A stretch of 64,000 nt of DNA from assembly GCF_003369915.1 (NCBI RefSeq), contig NC_046673.1:9532001-9596000 (forward strand). The letters are read 5' to 3'. Made by a program: the position numbers and the translations under genes. Numbering within the stretch: the stretch's first letter is position 1; each line of letters starts with the position of its first letter. The notes beneath the pieces were generated by a model that was not told where the DNA came from, made no database searches, and saw nothing but the letters and a program-made list of their open reading frames with translations. The DNA comes from Drosophila miranda. Its lineage: Eukaryota; Arthropoda; Insecta; Diptera; Drosophilidae. Of the stretch, positions 1 to 12,265 are shown one piece after another.

Positions 1-1090
1 CGTTGTGGTCGATAGATGAGCTTTTGCGAGGATCAGCAGGACCAGAAGAAGTAAAGTTCCAATTGGGCCGTTCGAATGTAAGACTTAAATTCAATTACAA
101 TTTCTGCTGCGGACTCATGCTCGCAGTTTGATTTGCGATAAGATTAACATTCGGCCATAAAAAGTAAGGTGTATGTAGCCAGAACGCTCACACATACACA
201 CACACACACACACGCCAGAAAAATCGGCTAATGGACAGGTAGCGATGCCGCTTAGCCCGTAACCAAAAAAAAACTACAACAAAAAATGGTCAAACCCGCG
301 AAAACCACAACCGTTCCGAGCGAGAAATATTAACAAATTAGAGATGCATATGTGATGCTCCTATGTTGTTTATATCGATATATGGATGATATGATTTTTG
401 GCGGCTTGGAAAAATATCTATATCGATGTATTTGTGCGATCACTTATTGCAGGTGCACATATTATTGTGTTAGCTATAAATAAATAAATCATACTAGTTA
501 GACTTCATCCCTAGAGCCACTGCCAGGTGGGAGCAAGCAGCTGTCATAAGACGGGATGAAGTCCTCCTGGAGGATATGGTTGCTGGGAAGGAAGTGTCGT
601 CCGCGTAGGGGGTCAATGTCATATTACTGCGTGCAAAGATGGTGCAAAGTTAGATTCTTTATTTTTATTATTTTAACAAACACGATATATGTATTTTGCC
701 GCGACAATATTGGCTCTAGTCGAATGCAACACCTATCGATAGGACTGGCCCCTGAAATCACCCCTGAAGGTACGAGTACAATATCGATGTATCGATACAG
801 GGCAGCCGCCCCCAAATAGGTATGGCACCGATAGCGACGCAGTACATTTTTAAATGTTGAGCAATAAAAAATAACAAAGACCGCAGCAATCGTCGTGACT
901 GCGCGGACAAAGGGGAAAGACGTGGAAAAATGCACAGATCGCGGCCAGTGCATTTAACAATGTGGAGAAGTATCGATGCGTAAAAAACCAAATGCGGCAG
1001 CCCCAGCCATCAAGACCCACGCCAACACCTCAATAGAAAAAGTAGCAGCAACAGCAAACAAAAATATATAACAGAGAAATCAAAATAAAA
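1..1090. promoter_or_regulatory. Upstream region with ATCGAT (DRE-like) cluster, possible UbcE2H promoter and leader exon
   Basis: No coding region is visible. Between about 373 and 981 there are several ATCGAT-centred sites (near 374, 421, 735, 782, 791 and 972), resembling the DRE (TATCGATA) bound by DREF and BEAF-32 at fly housekeeping promoters. The A-rich, CAA-rich stretch at about 980-1090 ends in AAAAG followed by GTATTA. This looks like a 5' leader exon with a weak splice donor and would suit UbcE2H, whose coding exon lies about 4.8 kb downstream. The start site and the link to UbcE2H are inferred. A CA repeat lies at about 194-213. Confidence 0.35.
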
Positions 1091-4000
1091 GGTATTACGA
1101 GATGTGTGCAGCGTGTGTATGTGTATGTGCTTAATGGAATATATGTAAATACAGTACTTAAATGAAACTCTTTAACTGTATTATTAAAAAAAATAGTTCT
1201 TGTCCCCCTGTATTGTGTGTCTGTGAGTGTGTACAATTCCCTTGGGTCGGTGTTTCAATGCTAAGGAAGTGTGCGATAGTGACGGGTCGCCGCCGCCACT
1301 CAGCTGTGAATGTTTTCGTTTGTTTTTTTTTCTTGTTCCAAAAAAAGTGCAAAGTTATATTTTTATATTTCAGTGTTTTTCAATTCTCTATTGTTTCTAT
1401 GGACGTGTGAATGTGTATTTCATGTCTAATAACATTAAAAAGAAGTATCCTCCACTCAAATTGAATTTACTTTGTGTTGTTGCCATTGTCCCTCCCCTAT
1501 TTGTTAGAGCTCTAACTCCCCAACCATTACCATATACTACGCACTTTGGTTTTGGCCCCGTTTATTGCGTTGTGCTTACCGATTTCTTTTTGTTTTTCGT
1601 TTTGCATTTGCTTTTGCGTTTTAAATCTTATCAGCAATACGACACATGCATAAATAAATATGTACATATGTATATGATCATGTGTCGTGTTTCTTTCACA
1701 CCGTTCTCAACTGTCGTTTGGCCTTAGCCCATATATGCGTGTATGTGTGTGTGTATTTCCCCTCCATAAGCGAAAACCCCTTATCAAACAGCCATGCCCC
1801 ACTCTCCGCACATCATCAGCTTTCATACCACACGACCAACTAAGCAAAAAACTTGAATATATACACATGCATATGTATACGCAGTCAACGACCGCACTCT
1901 TTTGTGTCCTGCGTTTACGCTGACTGCGGTAGTTGTGGGTGGTTGTGTCTAACATGCTCGAACATACATATGTACGTTCATCCATTGGGAAACGATTTTC
2001 GCAGGAATGGAATCCTAGTTGTCCCAGCATGTGACCTCGTTAGCTTTTGTCCTCAAATCAATTACCCCTAATGAAGGGACGTGGGTGTACATACCTCAAT
2101 GGGTTCGTCGTGCATATGCTCATGTGGATGCCTGGAGAGCAGAGCTCTGTTTGCATCACTGTGAATATGAGACTGTCATTATTTTGACAATGCGAAAGGG
2201 CATGAAGTCTTCGACTTTTCAGTGTTTTCGTAAATCATTATTTCCTCATTTCTTTTCTATAGCTTGTTTCATTTGCATTTGCTTTTGGTTTTTGCCTTTG
2301 CTGCATTTTGGTTCTCTCATCCATATGTATGCTTATGTGTGTGTGCGTGCCTGTGTGTTTGGTTTACAGCTGCTGCTGCTGCTACTGCTACTGCTAGCTG
2401 TCGCTGTCCTTGATTATAGCTTTTCTTAGCTTTGGCAGAATCGTGGACTGACGACTGGTTGTTGGTTTTGCTGCTGCCTTTTGCTTCGCTGCTTCTGCTT
2501 GTGCGCTTTTTTCCGTCTAATTTGTTGTTTCTGCTGCTATCGCTTTGGCTTTTGGCGCTCGCTTTGTTATTATGATTTTGCTTTTGTACATTTGGTGGGT
2601 GTGAAGGGTAAGGTAAGCGCGTGGGGAAGCAAGCAAGCACTTTGCACTGCACTGCGCTCTGCCCTCAGCACTGGTTGCTCTCTCTGACACTCTCTCGTGC
2701 TCTCTTTCGTGGCTGTGCGCGCTGCCATGGTACATCAAATAAAAAGTATGTACCACCTTCTGATTGTGGCGTTCTCTTTTTTCGAGTTGCTATTCATTGT
2801 GATTTGTATCCCTCTTAGCATTCGTTCTGTTTATTTTGTGGTTACCTTTGCACGGAAAGCTTTGTTCTAAAACTCAAACCGTTATTCATCTCTCAAAATT
2901 ATCGAGCCAAATTCGGTTTTAATTCACATATTTATGCACAGATCAGAGCTCCAATCGTGTTGGCATTGGTTCGACCACTTGCCATGTTTCGCAGTTATTT
3001 ATATATACATACATATGTATGTATACTAAAGAACTTAAAACCTTTACTCGTCTCCGAAAATGTACAATGCTAAAATCGATTTTTTTCATGGAAACGACCA
3101 TGGATATCATTGAATCTTAGAAGCCTAGGACATTGAACATGTTTTGAAAATTGTCAAAATTATATTACAATTTGAATATTCTCCTTCTATCTGATTAGCA
3201 AAGATTTTTTTTGGTATAAATAAACGCTTCATATTTTCAAAACTATCCCTAGTTTCCAATCGAATTGTATTATTTCTGAGAGTTGTATTACTGCTTGCCG
3301 GCATCTGTGGGGAAAATCGGAAACAGGTTTGTATGACACTGTCTCACCTTTAATTGAATATACCGTGCGCGTTGCTCTCCCGTTCGCTGCTTTTTTTCAC
3401 TTCTTATGCTGCTCGCTCACTGCTCTCAGAGGCGCTGCTCTGCCTCTGCCAGTGTCTCTGCTCCACTCTGCTCTGCTCGCTGGGGGCTTCAGCTCAGATG
3501 CCATTTAATTTTCAGTTACTAGTTGAAGTAGACAACAAAACAAGAAAGAGCACCAAAAAGAAGAAATATATATGTACATATGTAAGTGCAGGCCAAGCCA
3601 AAAGGGAGGCACAACAAAACCAGGAACAGCAGTAGTCGCAATTAAATGTAGAACTCCAAAAATCCACTGTATAACAAATCCATATACATACATCCATACA
3701 TATGTGACTGTCCTCCATGTGCTGTGTGTTTGTGCAAAAGAAAAAACAGTTATAAACTTTCAAACGGTAGTGCGCGATAAATTATTGAATAGCTCTTTCC
3801 TGTTTATATTTTATTGTGAAATATTTCAAAAATATAAGCAGAGGCAAAGAGCGAGAAAGAGACGGCAAATGCTTCAATTTGCAGCTGACTCTCATTTTGG
3901 GATGACTCTCATTGTTATTGCTGTTGACGATCTTCCATGTGACAAGAGAACCGTGGGCGCATCTCGCACACATAAATGTCATACATATATGCACATACGC

Positions 4001-5527
4001 AGGTATATATGTAGATATGTACATATGTATGTATACGCAAGAGCCAAAAGACAAATGTCTGACAAAAGCAACGCAAACAACAAAAACAACAACAACAACA
4101 CCAGAAGCAGCCCCACTGTGGAGCCTAAACAACCTACAGTATTACTTCGGTGCCCAAAACCAATTCACCACACAAGCAAATCGAAAGAGAATTTCACAGT
4201 TTTTGTGTTTTCCCGATCGAAGCCAGACCGTGGAGCATGCAGTGGCATAGACGATAGAGATAGGAATAGAGGCACAGATAGTCATAGGGAGCGAACAAGT
4301 AAGCGTGAGAGAAACAGCAAGTGAGAGCGGAGAGGGTCAAAGTAAAAGCAGAATTAGCTCATCCAACAGTCTGACAGAGAGAGAGAGAGAAAGATATAGA
4401 GGAGACAACACAGTAAAAGTGCATGGGCACAGTGGGGCCTGTTAGCTTTTTGTTGCTTGCCGGTACGAGGAAATATTAATTTTTCAAGTGTAATCATTAT
4501 AGCGGCTTTTACATGACAATCTCTACATTATACATTTTCTACGAACATTTTGACCAATGTATTTCAAATGAACCCACCTTCCTAATTGTGACTATGCTCC
4601 ATGATAAAAACTAGAAGACATACCATTGCCCGTGTGTAACAATAGAATTTAGCCTTGAGTGTCGACTGGGTCCAGCTGAACAGCTGCCGAGCTGAACCGA
4701 GCCCACTGTACATTGTTGATTTCAAGATGATTTTTGGGGTTGGCTCAAGCTGGTTTTCTCTGCCCAGCTCTCTCGCTCTCTCCATCTCTCTCGCTTTTCT
4801 CTTTCAAGCAACAACATTAAACAGCTGAGCTTGTTTGAAAACAACAGTCAACCATCCCGTTCCGTCCGACCCTCTTGGTATGGGTGCGCCCTGAAAATGG
4901 GGCCAGTGGCAGATGACGACTATATGACGGCACCAGAAGTTCTCGTGAAAGGACAGCAGTCATAGGCCATAAAGAAATGCATGCTGAGAGCTTGCCCAAA
5001 ATTAACAGTAACGTAACTGTGGGGGCACACTGAGCGCTGCGGCATCCCCGAAGTATGCAACACGGGGATATTTGTGGAAAATAAACGGAATTAGGGAGAC
5101 CTTCCATTGAAGGACAACCAATTGCCAAATGGCAACGACGTAGTAGGACTTCGCGGGAAAGAGAGGGATGCTGCTAGGCTGTTGTGAGAGGCTGTTGGAA
5201 GGGGAGTGTATGTGGAAGTGGAAATGGAAAGGAGAGCGACGTCACAGATGGCTGACATAGTTTCCTCAGTTAGGCCACGTGCATTCCTATGGGTGGATAC
5301 GTGTGGGTGTGGGTGTGTGTGAGCAAAAGAGAATCAAAGGAAAAGTTGGGTCTTGAATGACCTAGATAATAGAATGGAATGGATACATGTTCATACATGT
5401 GTAAGTGGTCTTGCGACTAGCTGCTTGTACTGCAAAACAACTAAAATTTTAATAAATCCCTTTATACCCCCCAAAAGGAAACATTCAAATTTTCACATAC
5501 TCAAATTGTTCTCTCTTGCTCTTTTAG
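1091..5527 (+). other. Non-coding stretch, probable 5' leader intron of UbcE2H
   Basis: No frame here has plausible coding character. The long open frames follow low-complexity runs: GT and CA repeats near 1740, a CTG-type run at 2370-2400, CAA runs near 4080, and an AG run at 4376-4392. A pyrimidine-rich tract ending in TTTTAG at 5522-5527 is a reasonable splice acceptor and is followed by an A-rich leader running to the UbcE2H start codon. If the donor near 1090 is real, this is one intron of about 4.4 kb; otherwise it is intergenic. Confidence 0.3.
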
Positions 5528-5870
5528 GCAGCAGCCCCTTTGCGACGCTTCTGATTGCGCTGGATTGTGTGTGTGAGAGTTGACGAATGCGGAAGAAGGA
5601 GCCGTGCAACAGGAAACGGAAAGAAGGAGAATAGCACCACAAACGGGAACCGGAACAGCAATAAAAACATTTACAATATACAACAAATACAGAGATAGAA
5701 AGAAACAAAGAAACAAATAAACAAACACCGCCTTAGCCTTAGTAAAATACAACGACAAGAAGAGGACAAGAGAGACCGAGATCGAGATCGAGACCGACTT
5801 CATCAAAAGCACTATCCTAACCTTATCAAATCCCAAATTCAAAAGTCAATCAAAAGCTAAAGCTACAAAT

Positions 5871-6422
5871 ATGTCGTCACCCAGTGCTGGAAAGCGTCGC
5901 ATGGACAATGACGTGATCAAACTGATTGAATCAAAACACGAGGTCACCATTCTCGGGGGCCTCAACGAGTTCCATGTGAAATTCTTTGGCCCGTCGGAAA
6001 CACCCTACGAGGGCGGTGTGTGGAAGGTTCGCGTCTATCTGCCGGATAACTATCCCTTCAAGTCGCCGAGCATTGGGTTCGTGAACAAGATCTACCATCC
6101 GAACATTGACGAATCGTCTGGCACGGTCTGTCTAGATGTGATCAATCAGGCCTGGACGGCCCTGTACGACCTATCGAACATATTCGAGTCGTTTTTGCCG
6201 CAGCTGCTCACATATCCGAATCCGGTGGATCCGCTCAATCGGGATGCCGCCGCCCTGTACCTGCACGAGCCGGAAGAGTACCATCGCAAGGTGGCCGACT
6301 ATGTGCAACGCTATGCCACCGAGGATGCGCTGCGGGCGGCGCAACAGGAGCGAGAGAGCAGCGATAGCGAGTCGAGCATGTCCGACTACAGTGAGGATGA
6401 GGCCCGGGACATGGAGTTATAA
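5871..6422 (+). CDS. UbcE2H: Ubiquitin-conjugating enzyme E2 H
   Basis: A 183-residue E2 in one uninterrupted exon, the same length as human UBE2H. It takes ubiquitin from E1 as a thioester and passes it to substrates, usually with an E3; UBE2H partners the CTLH/GID ligase in other animals. The UBC fold spans about residues 8-150. The HPN motif is at 76-78, and the catalytic cysteine is C87 in the context GTVCLDVIN. The tail after residue 155 is acidic and serine-rich, with SDSESS and [10 protein letters not shown] stretches typical of this subfamily and likely CK2 targets. The ATG at 5871 follows an A-rich leader and matches the family N-terminus [12 protein letters not shown]. Nothing appears broken. 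In D. melanogaster this gene is in X 7D, near the other genes found up to mys. Confidence 0.96.
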   Translation: MSSPSAGKRRMDNDVIKLIESKHEVTILGGLNEFHVKFFGPSETPYEGGVWKVRVYLPDNYPFKSPSIGFVNKIYHPNIDESSGTVCLDVINQAWTALYDLSNIFESFLPQLLTYPNPVDPLNRDAAALYLHEPEEYHRKVADYVQRYATEDALRAAQQERESSDSESSMSDYSEDEARDMEL

Positions 6423-6728
6423 TATCGGTTTAACTCTAATCAAATACCATTAACATTAACGACAAATGCCTAATACTAATGCTTTAGCGCAGCTCTTCTC
6501 TCTCTCTCTCTCGCCCTGCATCTCTCCCTTTTTGAGTATGACGATGACGATCTTTCAAACCAGCAAATCAACAGCAAACGGCAACAAAATTATACATATA
6601 TACATCTATATATATATATATATATATATATAGGAATGATAATTGAATTTTAAGATAGAGAGTGAGGCGACAATGCACATGCATACCATATGTATGTATA
6701 TATATATATATATACATATACATACAAC

Positions 6729-6759
<31 letters not shown>

Positions 6760-7795
6760 CATAAATTTATATTTATTAATGTAAGCGCAAACAAAACAAG
6801 ATTTGAAAACTCTTAGTTAAGCCATTTAGTAGCTGATAAAAAACAAAAACAAAACGATGACAAAGAAACGTCTAAGATCTGACCAGGGAGTAAAGGATCT
6901 CGTATCGAAACAGAAACGGAAACGGAAAGGATCAGTTACGAAAAGAACATAACGGAGCGGAGCATCAATATTAAATGGAATGAAATGGTTCTAATAAGTA
7001 AAGTACACACGCAATACAATGTCGGAGAGTAAGGCCGAGTCGGGGCCAGACACACAAAAAGGCAACAACAACAAACAACAACAAAAAACAAAATAGTGGA
7101 TCAAAATAAAATAACTGAAATCGGAACAAATCGGATAATGATGAAACAAAAATTGCTTTTGGCCTTGGTCTGGCACTAAACAGACGATGACGATAACCAT
7201 AACCATAAACGATAAACGATAAAGGAGAACGGATAACGGATAACGAGGACGAGGCCCGATCTTTCAAAATATAGCAATTAAGCAGTGCAAGAAGTGCAAA
7301 ACGTATCGAGATGAAATACAATTACCACCATCCACAGCAAGTTCTGTATCATTATCCCACATCGCATCCCCCAAAGGCCCCACAATCCCAGATAGTATAT
7401 TTTAACGTAACCCCCGTAAAAGGATGGATTGCTTCTGAGTACGAGTAGATCAACGAAGTGTGCGAGTATTTTAAAATTTATGTTAATTTGTGTTTTGGTT
7501 TGCCTTATTGGCGCCATCATTTTATAGGACTTTCCAATTCAACACAATTCGCAATATAGATATACAAAACGTATACACGTACTCGTATGTAGAAAACAAA
7601 TGAAACTTTAATGTTGAAAATGGAAAATTGAAAATTGTGAGCCCAAAATGCAGAATCCAATCTGACTTAGCAGCCTTGGCCCTGCCCGAAACGTAAATGA
7701 TCGTAAACGTACATAGAACTAGTAGACAACCAAGACAAATCCTAAAAGAATTGAAGCATTATGAGATACAAATAAACGTTGCAGTTCTTTTCTTG
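6423..7795 (+). other. Probable UbcE2H 3' UTR
   Basis: AT-rich non-coding sequence follows the stop codon, with CAA- and AAC-rich runs common in long fly 3' UTRs. A canonical AATAAA lies at 7771-7776. The extent of the UTR is inferred from that signal. TA microsatellites lie inside it. Confidence 0.45.
6595..6765. repeat. TA microsatellite cluster
   Basis: Three separate TA runs lie within 170 bp (about 6608-6631, 6700-6715 and 6738-6760), broken by short unique sequence. They give rise to the isoleucine/tyrosine-rich open frames on the minus strand, which are not genes. Confidence 0.85.
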
Positions 7796-9116
7796 TTAAT
7801 TAATATTATCATACGGTTATTATGTAATGTTTTAAAATAGGATTCTAATTGAGCGTGTAATTAAATGCAATAACTTTTATGCCTAACTTATGCCACCTGT
7901 GTTTAAGCCAAAACAAAATCGGTTTTTTATTGCGTATTGAGTATTTATTGTTTTTTTATTTCCTTGAGTTGGGGTCCAAAACGAACATGCGGGAGATTTC
8001 CCTCTCTCTCTCTCTCTATCCCTCTATCCCTCTCATTGTTTGAATCGTGTGCAGTGCTGTGCTGTGCCCTTTGTGCTTGATCATCACAGCACACAATGGA
8101 TTCAATGGAAAGTGCAGTGCAGTACAGGGGCTGTAAATCAAATCAAAGTGCATCGCGAGTCAGAGATGATGAGCTGAGCGACATATACATACAATAGCTA
8201 CGTATATAGGCATTACCGATCGATCTACTGTACTATTTAGGTAGTAGTATTACTAACTAGCACTACGAACCGTATGTATAACCATATTTTAGGCCTAAGT
8301 TTACACTAAAAGCTGAACAATTAATGTGTGCACATGTAATCTGGTGATTGTATACACAATATACCTACAAAATATATGATATCTATCAGAAAATACAATA
8401 ATTGAAATGTAATTGAAAGCAATCGAGACCGAAATCAGTGGGTAGGTTAAAGGCAGTCAGTGTCAGTCGGCGGGAGGGATCAATAACGCATATATATCCT
8501 TAAAAGCAAAAAAAAAAAACCAAATGTTGTTACAGAGAAATATAAATCTAACAAATAATAGAAAGGAAATTGAAATAAATGCAAATAAAATCTTCGTAAC
8601 GATTTTGGCGATGGTGCGATGGGTGTAGGGGTGATGAAAGGTTTTTGGTTCTTATCTTGGCCTTGTTTTGTCAATAGTTTGGCCCGCCCCCCCTCCGGTG
8701 TGTGGTGGTTATCCATAGAGTTCCTTGGGGGCCCACAGCCTGCCCTTACCTATTCCAACTGACAATGCCTGGGGACTGTCAGCACACACTTTGAGACTCT
8801 GGCGGCTCTGTGGCCTGTCTTCGCCTTGGAAACTGAAAGAAAGTTGCAGTTTGTTGATTCCTTTTGTTTTGGCCGTTTGCCATTTGTGGATGAGCCCGAG
8901 GGCCAAGGGACACGCTTTAACGCTCCTGCGTGGAGTCTATCGGGCAATCAAAATAACAACCTAGACATGGGTATCTACTTTAAAGATCTATAAACTCTAC
9001 AACTCTTTCTGTGCATCGCTTGCCCTCTTCCCCTCTCTCTATCACTCCCTCTCTCTGTCTCTCTGTGTGTGTGTGTGTGTGTGTGTGACTGTGTGGTGGG
9101 TGTATCTTAAACCAGT
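7796..9116. other. Non-coding intergenic stretch
   Basis: No supported gene. It holds pyrimidine-rich tracts, a CT run near 8005 and a GT run at about 9067-9087. The segment 8700-8960 has a higher GC content and open frames on both strands, but none matches a family I recognise. Confidence 0.4.
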
Positions 9117-9118
9117 TT

Positions 9119-9420
9119 AGACTTTAATTACGGCCGACATGAGGACAATTTCCATAGCATACATTGCAGCGCACGCTGATACGGAGCTGGGATATGGCGA
9201 TGACGAGTCGTCATAACGGAGAAGAAGAGCCTTCTTCAGCTTTGAATAGATGTCCGTGTCCTCCACCTGTGGGAGATACATATCTAAAAGAACATATTCG
9301 AAGAAATGGTGAAAGTGTTCCACTTTGAAGTCTGCTGATGCCGTGACGTGACGGAGGTGTCTTTCGCTGGAACTTTACAAAGATACATATACCTATGCCG
9401 ATGACGTCAGAAATGAGCAT
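9119..9420 (-). CDS. Tentative small two-exon gene, function unknown
   Basis: On the minus strand the frame from about 9285 to a stop near 9119 reads as coding, with a stretch like YLPQVEDTDIYSKLKKALLL followed by RYDDSSSPYPSS and a hydrophobic end, and uses GAG, GAC, AAG and CTG codons as fly genes do. TTCTTTTAG just upstream is a plausible acceptor. A short exon starting at the ATG at 9420 with donor ATAG/GTATAT would join in frame and give about 66 residues. I do not recognise the protein, there is no close poly(A) signal, and it may be chance. Confidence 0.2.
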
Positions 9421-10599
9421 TAAGAAGTGCCGCTATCGCTACCTGGAATAATGAAAAGATCACTGGATAGAAAGACCCTGGGACTTGCCTGAAGTGGGGC
9501 TCCTTTTTTGGCAGCTGCACTCCAAAGTATCTATCCACTGTACGAGTATCTAACAGATATCCCAGATATCATTGCTCCGAGCTCAAGGGCAATTAAACTG
9601 CTTGGATGGAGAGGTCTTGGCCAACTATCGGTTGCATTACCAATTGCCAATTGGTCCAAGTACATGTGCATCCTCGTGCTCGTGTGTGTGTGTGTGTGTG
9701 TGTGGAGTGTGGTGTGTGGTGTGTGTGTGTGGAGAAGGAGTAGCAGCTGCTGTTGATGTACTGCCAAGTCCAAACATGTTTGATTTGCTCCCTTCAGGGC
9801 TGTCAGTGGACTTGCAACCTGACAAAGAGTTCGAGGAAAAAGCCCCCAATACATGATTTGTTTGGGTGGCAACCGGGCAACGGATCGGAGCAAATGGTTA
9901 AAAATCAACAAATTACAACCGTTACATATGTACATACATGTGTATATACAAGACCCAGAGACCGTTGCATACCAAAGTATTGGTTCGTCCCCGACACTGG
10001 CACGCATCGAAGCCAGTGGAAACGCAAATAAAATTATAGTGCCAAGGGCGGAGCCGACCATAAATACATATATGTATGTGGAAACGATATGGCAATAGCT
10101 ATAGCTACCGCCAGACAGACAGACAGACAGACAGACAGGCAGAAGGTGGGTCTGGTCTGTATGTCGGGGCTACTCCCTCTTCTTGGGTAATCAAAAGATA
10201 ATAACATTTTGCGCAACGGAATTGCACACAAGAGCGAGAGTAAGGAACAAATGAAATATCGCCAGGTCTAGCGCGATACAACAATACAATGCCCCCCCCT
10301 CATTGTATGGGGGCAGAGACTGAGAGAGAGCGAGAGATAGAGAGTTGAAGTAAAGTTTAAATGAGCAAAAGAGTAAATGAGTGCACTGGCAGAAATACAG
10401 CAGCTCTCTCTCTCTCTCTCATTCCTCCCTAAAGTGGCTCTGTTGTGGTCCCTTTCTTACTCTATGCTCTGGCATGTGTTCTCTCCTTTTGTTCGATATC
10501 GTTAGATAGATTTTCGGTTACTTAAGATCTATTTTCTTTGCTTCAAAATTATTTAAATATGGATAATCTTGCCCTCGGACACATTCACATTCATATACT
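9421..10599. other. Non-coding stretch with simple repeats
   Basis: Contains a GT run at about 9683-9735, a GACA/CAGA run at about 10111-10136, a CT run near 10404-10420 and poly-C tracts. The long minus-strand open frame over 9531-10061 is driven by the GT repeat and is not a gene. Nothing else is recognised. Confidence 0.45.
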
Positions 10600-11780
10600 G
10601 CTGTACACTCCATTTTCACTATCTTAAGACCCATCTTAAGTAGGATCCATACCAAAGATCTACATATATCTTATCAAATATCATCTTATTATACTATTTC
10701 ATATCTTGTACACGATCCGTCCATGGTGATCCACTTACACTACTTTAGGACCCATCTAAACTCCTTTGGACCGGTCCATATTCTCTAACCATCCATTAAG
10801 AACAACATACACAATTTTAGTACCCATTTACACTGCCTTAGGACCCATCTACATTCTTGAGAATTGTTTAGAATCCACTCACCCTACTTTAGGATCCACT
10901 TACCCTACTTTAGCTTCCACTTACACTACATAAGGATCCACTTACACTACTTTAAGACCCATCTTTAAGACCGATCCATATTCTTCAAGCATCCATTAAG
11001 AACGCCATGCACCATATACTGTCTTTGGGCCTATTTACACTGCTTTAGGACCCATCTTCATTCTTAAGTATTAATTAGGATCAACTTACACTACTTTAGG
11101 ATCCAATTACACTCCTTTGGACAGGTCCATATTCTCTAAGCATCCATTAAGAACGACATGCATAATTTAGAACCCATAAACACTGGGACCCATTTACACT
11201 GCCTTAGGACCCATCTACATTCTTAAGGATACTTTAGAATCCACTTACCCTACTTTACCATCTACTTACACTACCTTAGCTTCCACTTACACTACATAAG
11301 GATCCACTACACTATTTTAAGACCCATCTTTAAGACCGATCCATATTCTTTAAGCATCCATTAAGAATGCCATGCACAATTTTAGAGCCCATATACTGTC
11401 TTTCGGTCTATTTACACTGCTTTAAGACCCATCTTCATTATTAAGTATTAATTAGGATCAACTTACACTACTTTAGGATCCAATTACACTACTTTAGGAC
11501 CCATCTACACTCCTTTGGACCGGTCCATATTCTCTAAGCATCCATTAAGAACGTCATGCATAATTTTAGAACCCATAAACACTGGGACCCATTTACACTG
11601 CCTTAGGACCCATCTACATTCTTAAGGATACTTTAGAATCCACTTGCACTACTTTACGATCCAATTACACTACTTTAAGATCCACTTACCCTACTTTACG
11701 ATCCATCTACACTGCTTGGACCCACTACTTACGATCCATTCTAGTGTCCTTGGATTAATCTACAGTGCATTACTACGACA
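10600..11780. repeat. Satellite-like degenerate tandem repeat with higher-order structure
   Basis: About 1.2 kb is built from variants of a roughly 20-bp monomer such as ATCCACTTACACTACTTTAGG. Longer blocks recur: the phrase GGTCCATATTCTCTAAGCAT begins near 10775, 11124 and 11522, and CCGATCCATATTCTT near 10971 and 11335. This gives a higher-order period of about 350-400 bp. There is no open reading frame and no sign of a transposon end. Confidence 0.85.
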
Positions 11781-12205
11781 TGGCCAAAGCCAACGATAGT
11801 TGGTCACCGATTAACAAGACCTTTTCTCTCTCCCTCTCTCCACGTATATCTCCCCGTTAATTAGATTTACTGGATCTGCCCTTTCCTTGAAGTTTTCTCT
11901 CAGTGTACTCTCATTGCAGTCGGCGCTGGCTGAAACAATTTATGGGCGAAATGTGAATGTGAACGCTGCCATTAGCCATTACCCATTCGGATGTAATGCG
12001 ATGTGAAGGGCATTTGCATTTTGGGCCTCCTGGGCCTCCTGGGCCTTTAGCCTTTTGTCTTTTGTTTGCTCATATCTTTTGGGCTACATATCCACATACC
12101 TGGGCGTTGTATGTACATATTGGAAGTGACTGGGGAGTCCAGGTGGGGGAGGGGGATGAGCGTGTTGGCTTTGACACATAAAGAGGAACAGGGAACCCAT
12201 CTATC

Positions 12206-12236
<31 letters not shown>

Positions 12237-12265
12237 CCATGTATTGGAAATTTGTTTTGTTGCAG
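11781..12265 (+). other. Probable intron before calaxin exon, CA repeat near its end
   Basis: The TTGTTTTGTTGCAG ending at 12265 is a good splice acceptor for the calaxin-like gene. A CA microsatellite lies at about 12206-12234. An ATG at 11780 followed by a weak donor at 11844 would join in phase (adding about 21 residues starting MAKANDSW), but the joined sequence is pyrimidine-rich and I do not trust it as exon 1. Confidence 0.35.
12206..12234. repeat. CA microsatellite
   Basis: About 14 CA units just before the calaxin exon acceptor. Similar CA or TG runs occur at 194-213, 9067-9087, 16194-16214, 35766-35797 and 59688-59702. Confidence 0.9.

Noticed and set aside
9531-10061. 176-codon minus-strand frame
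   Set aside because: Most of it is read from GT microsatellite and unique flank with no coding character.
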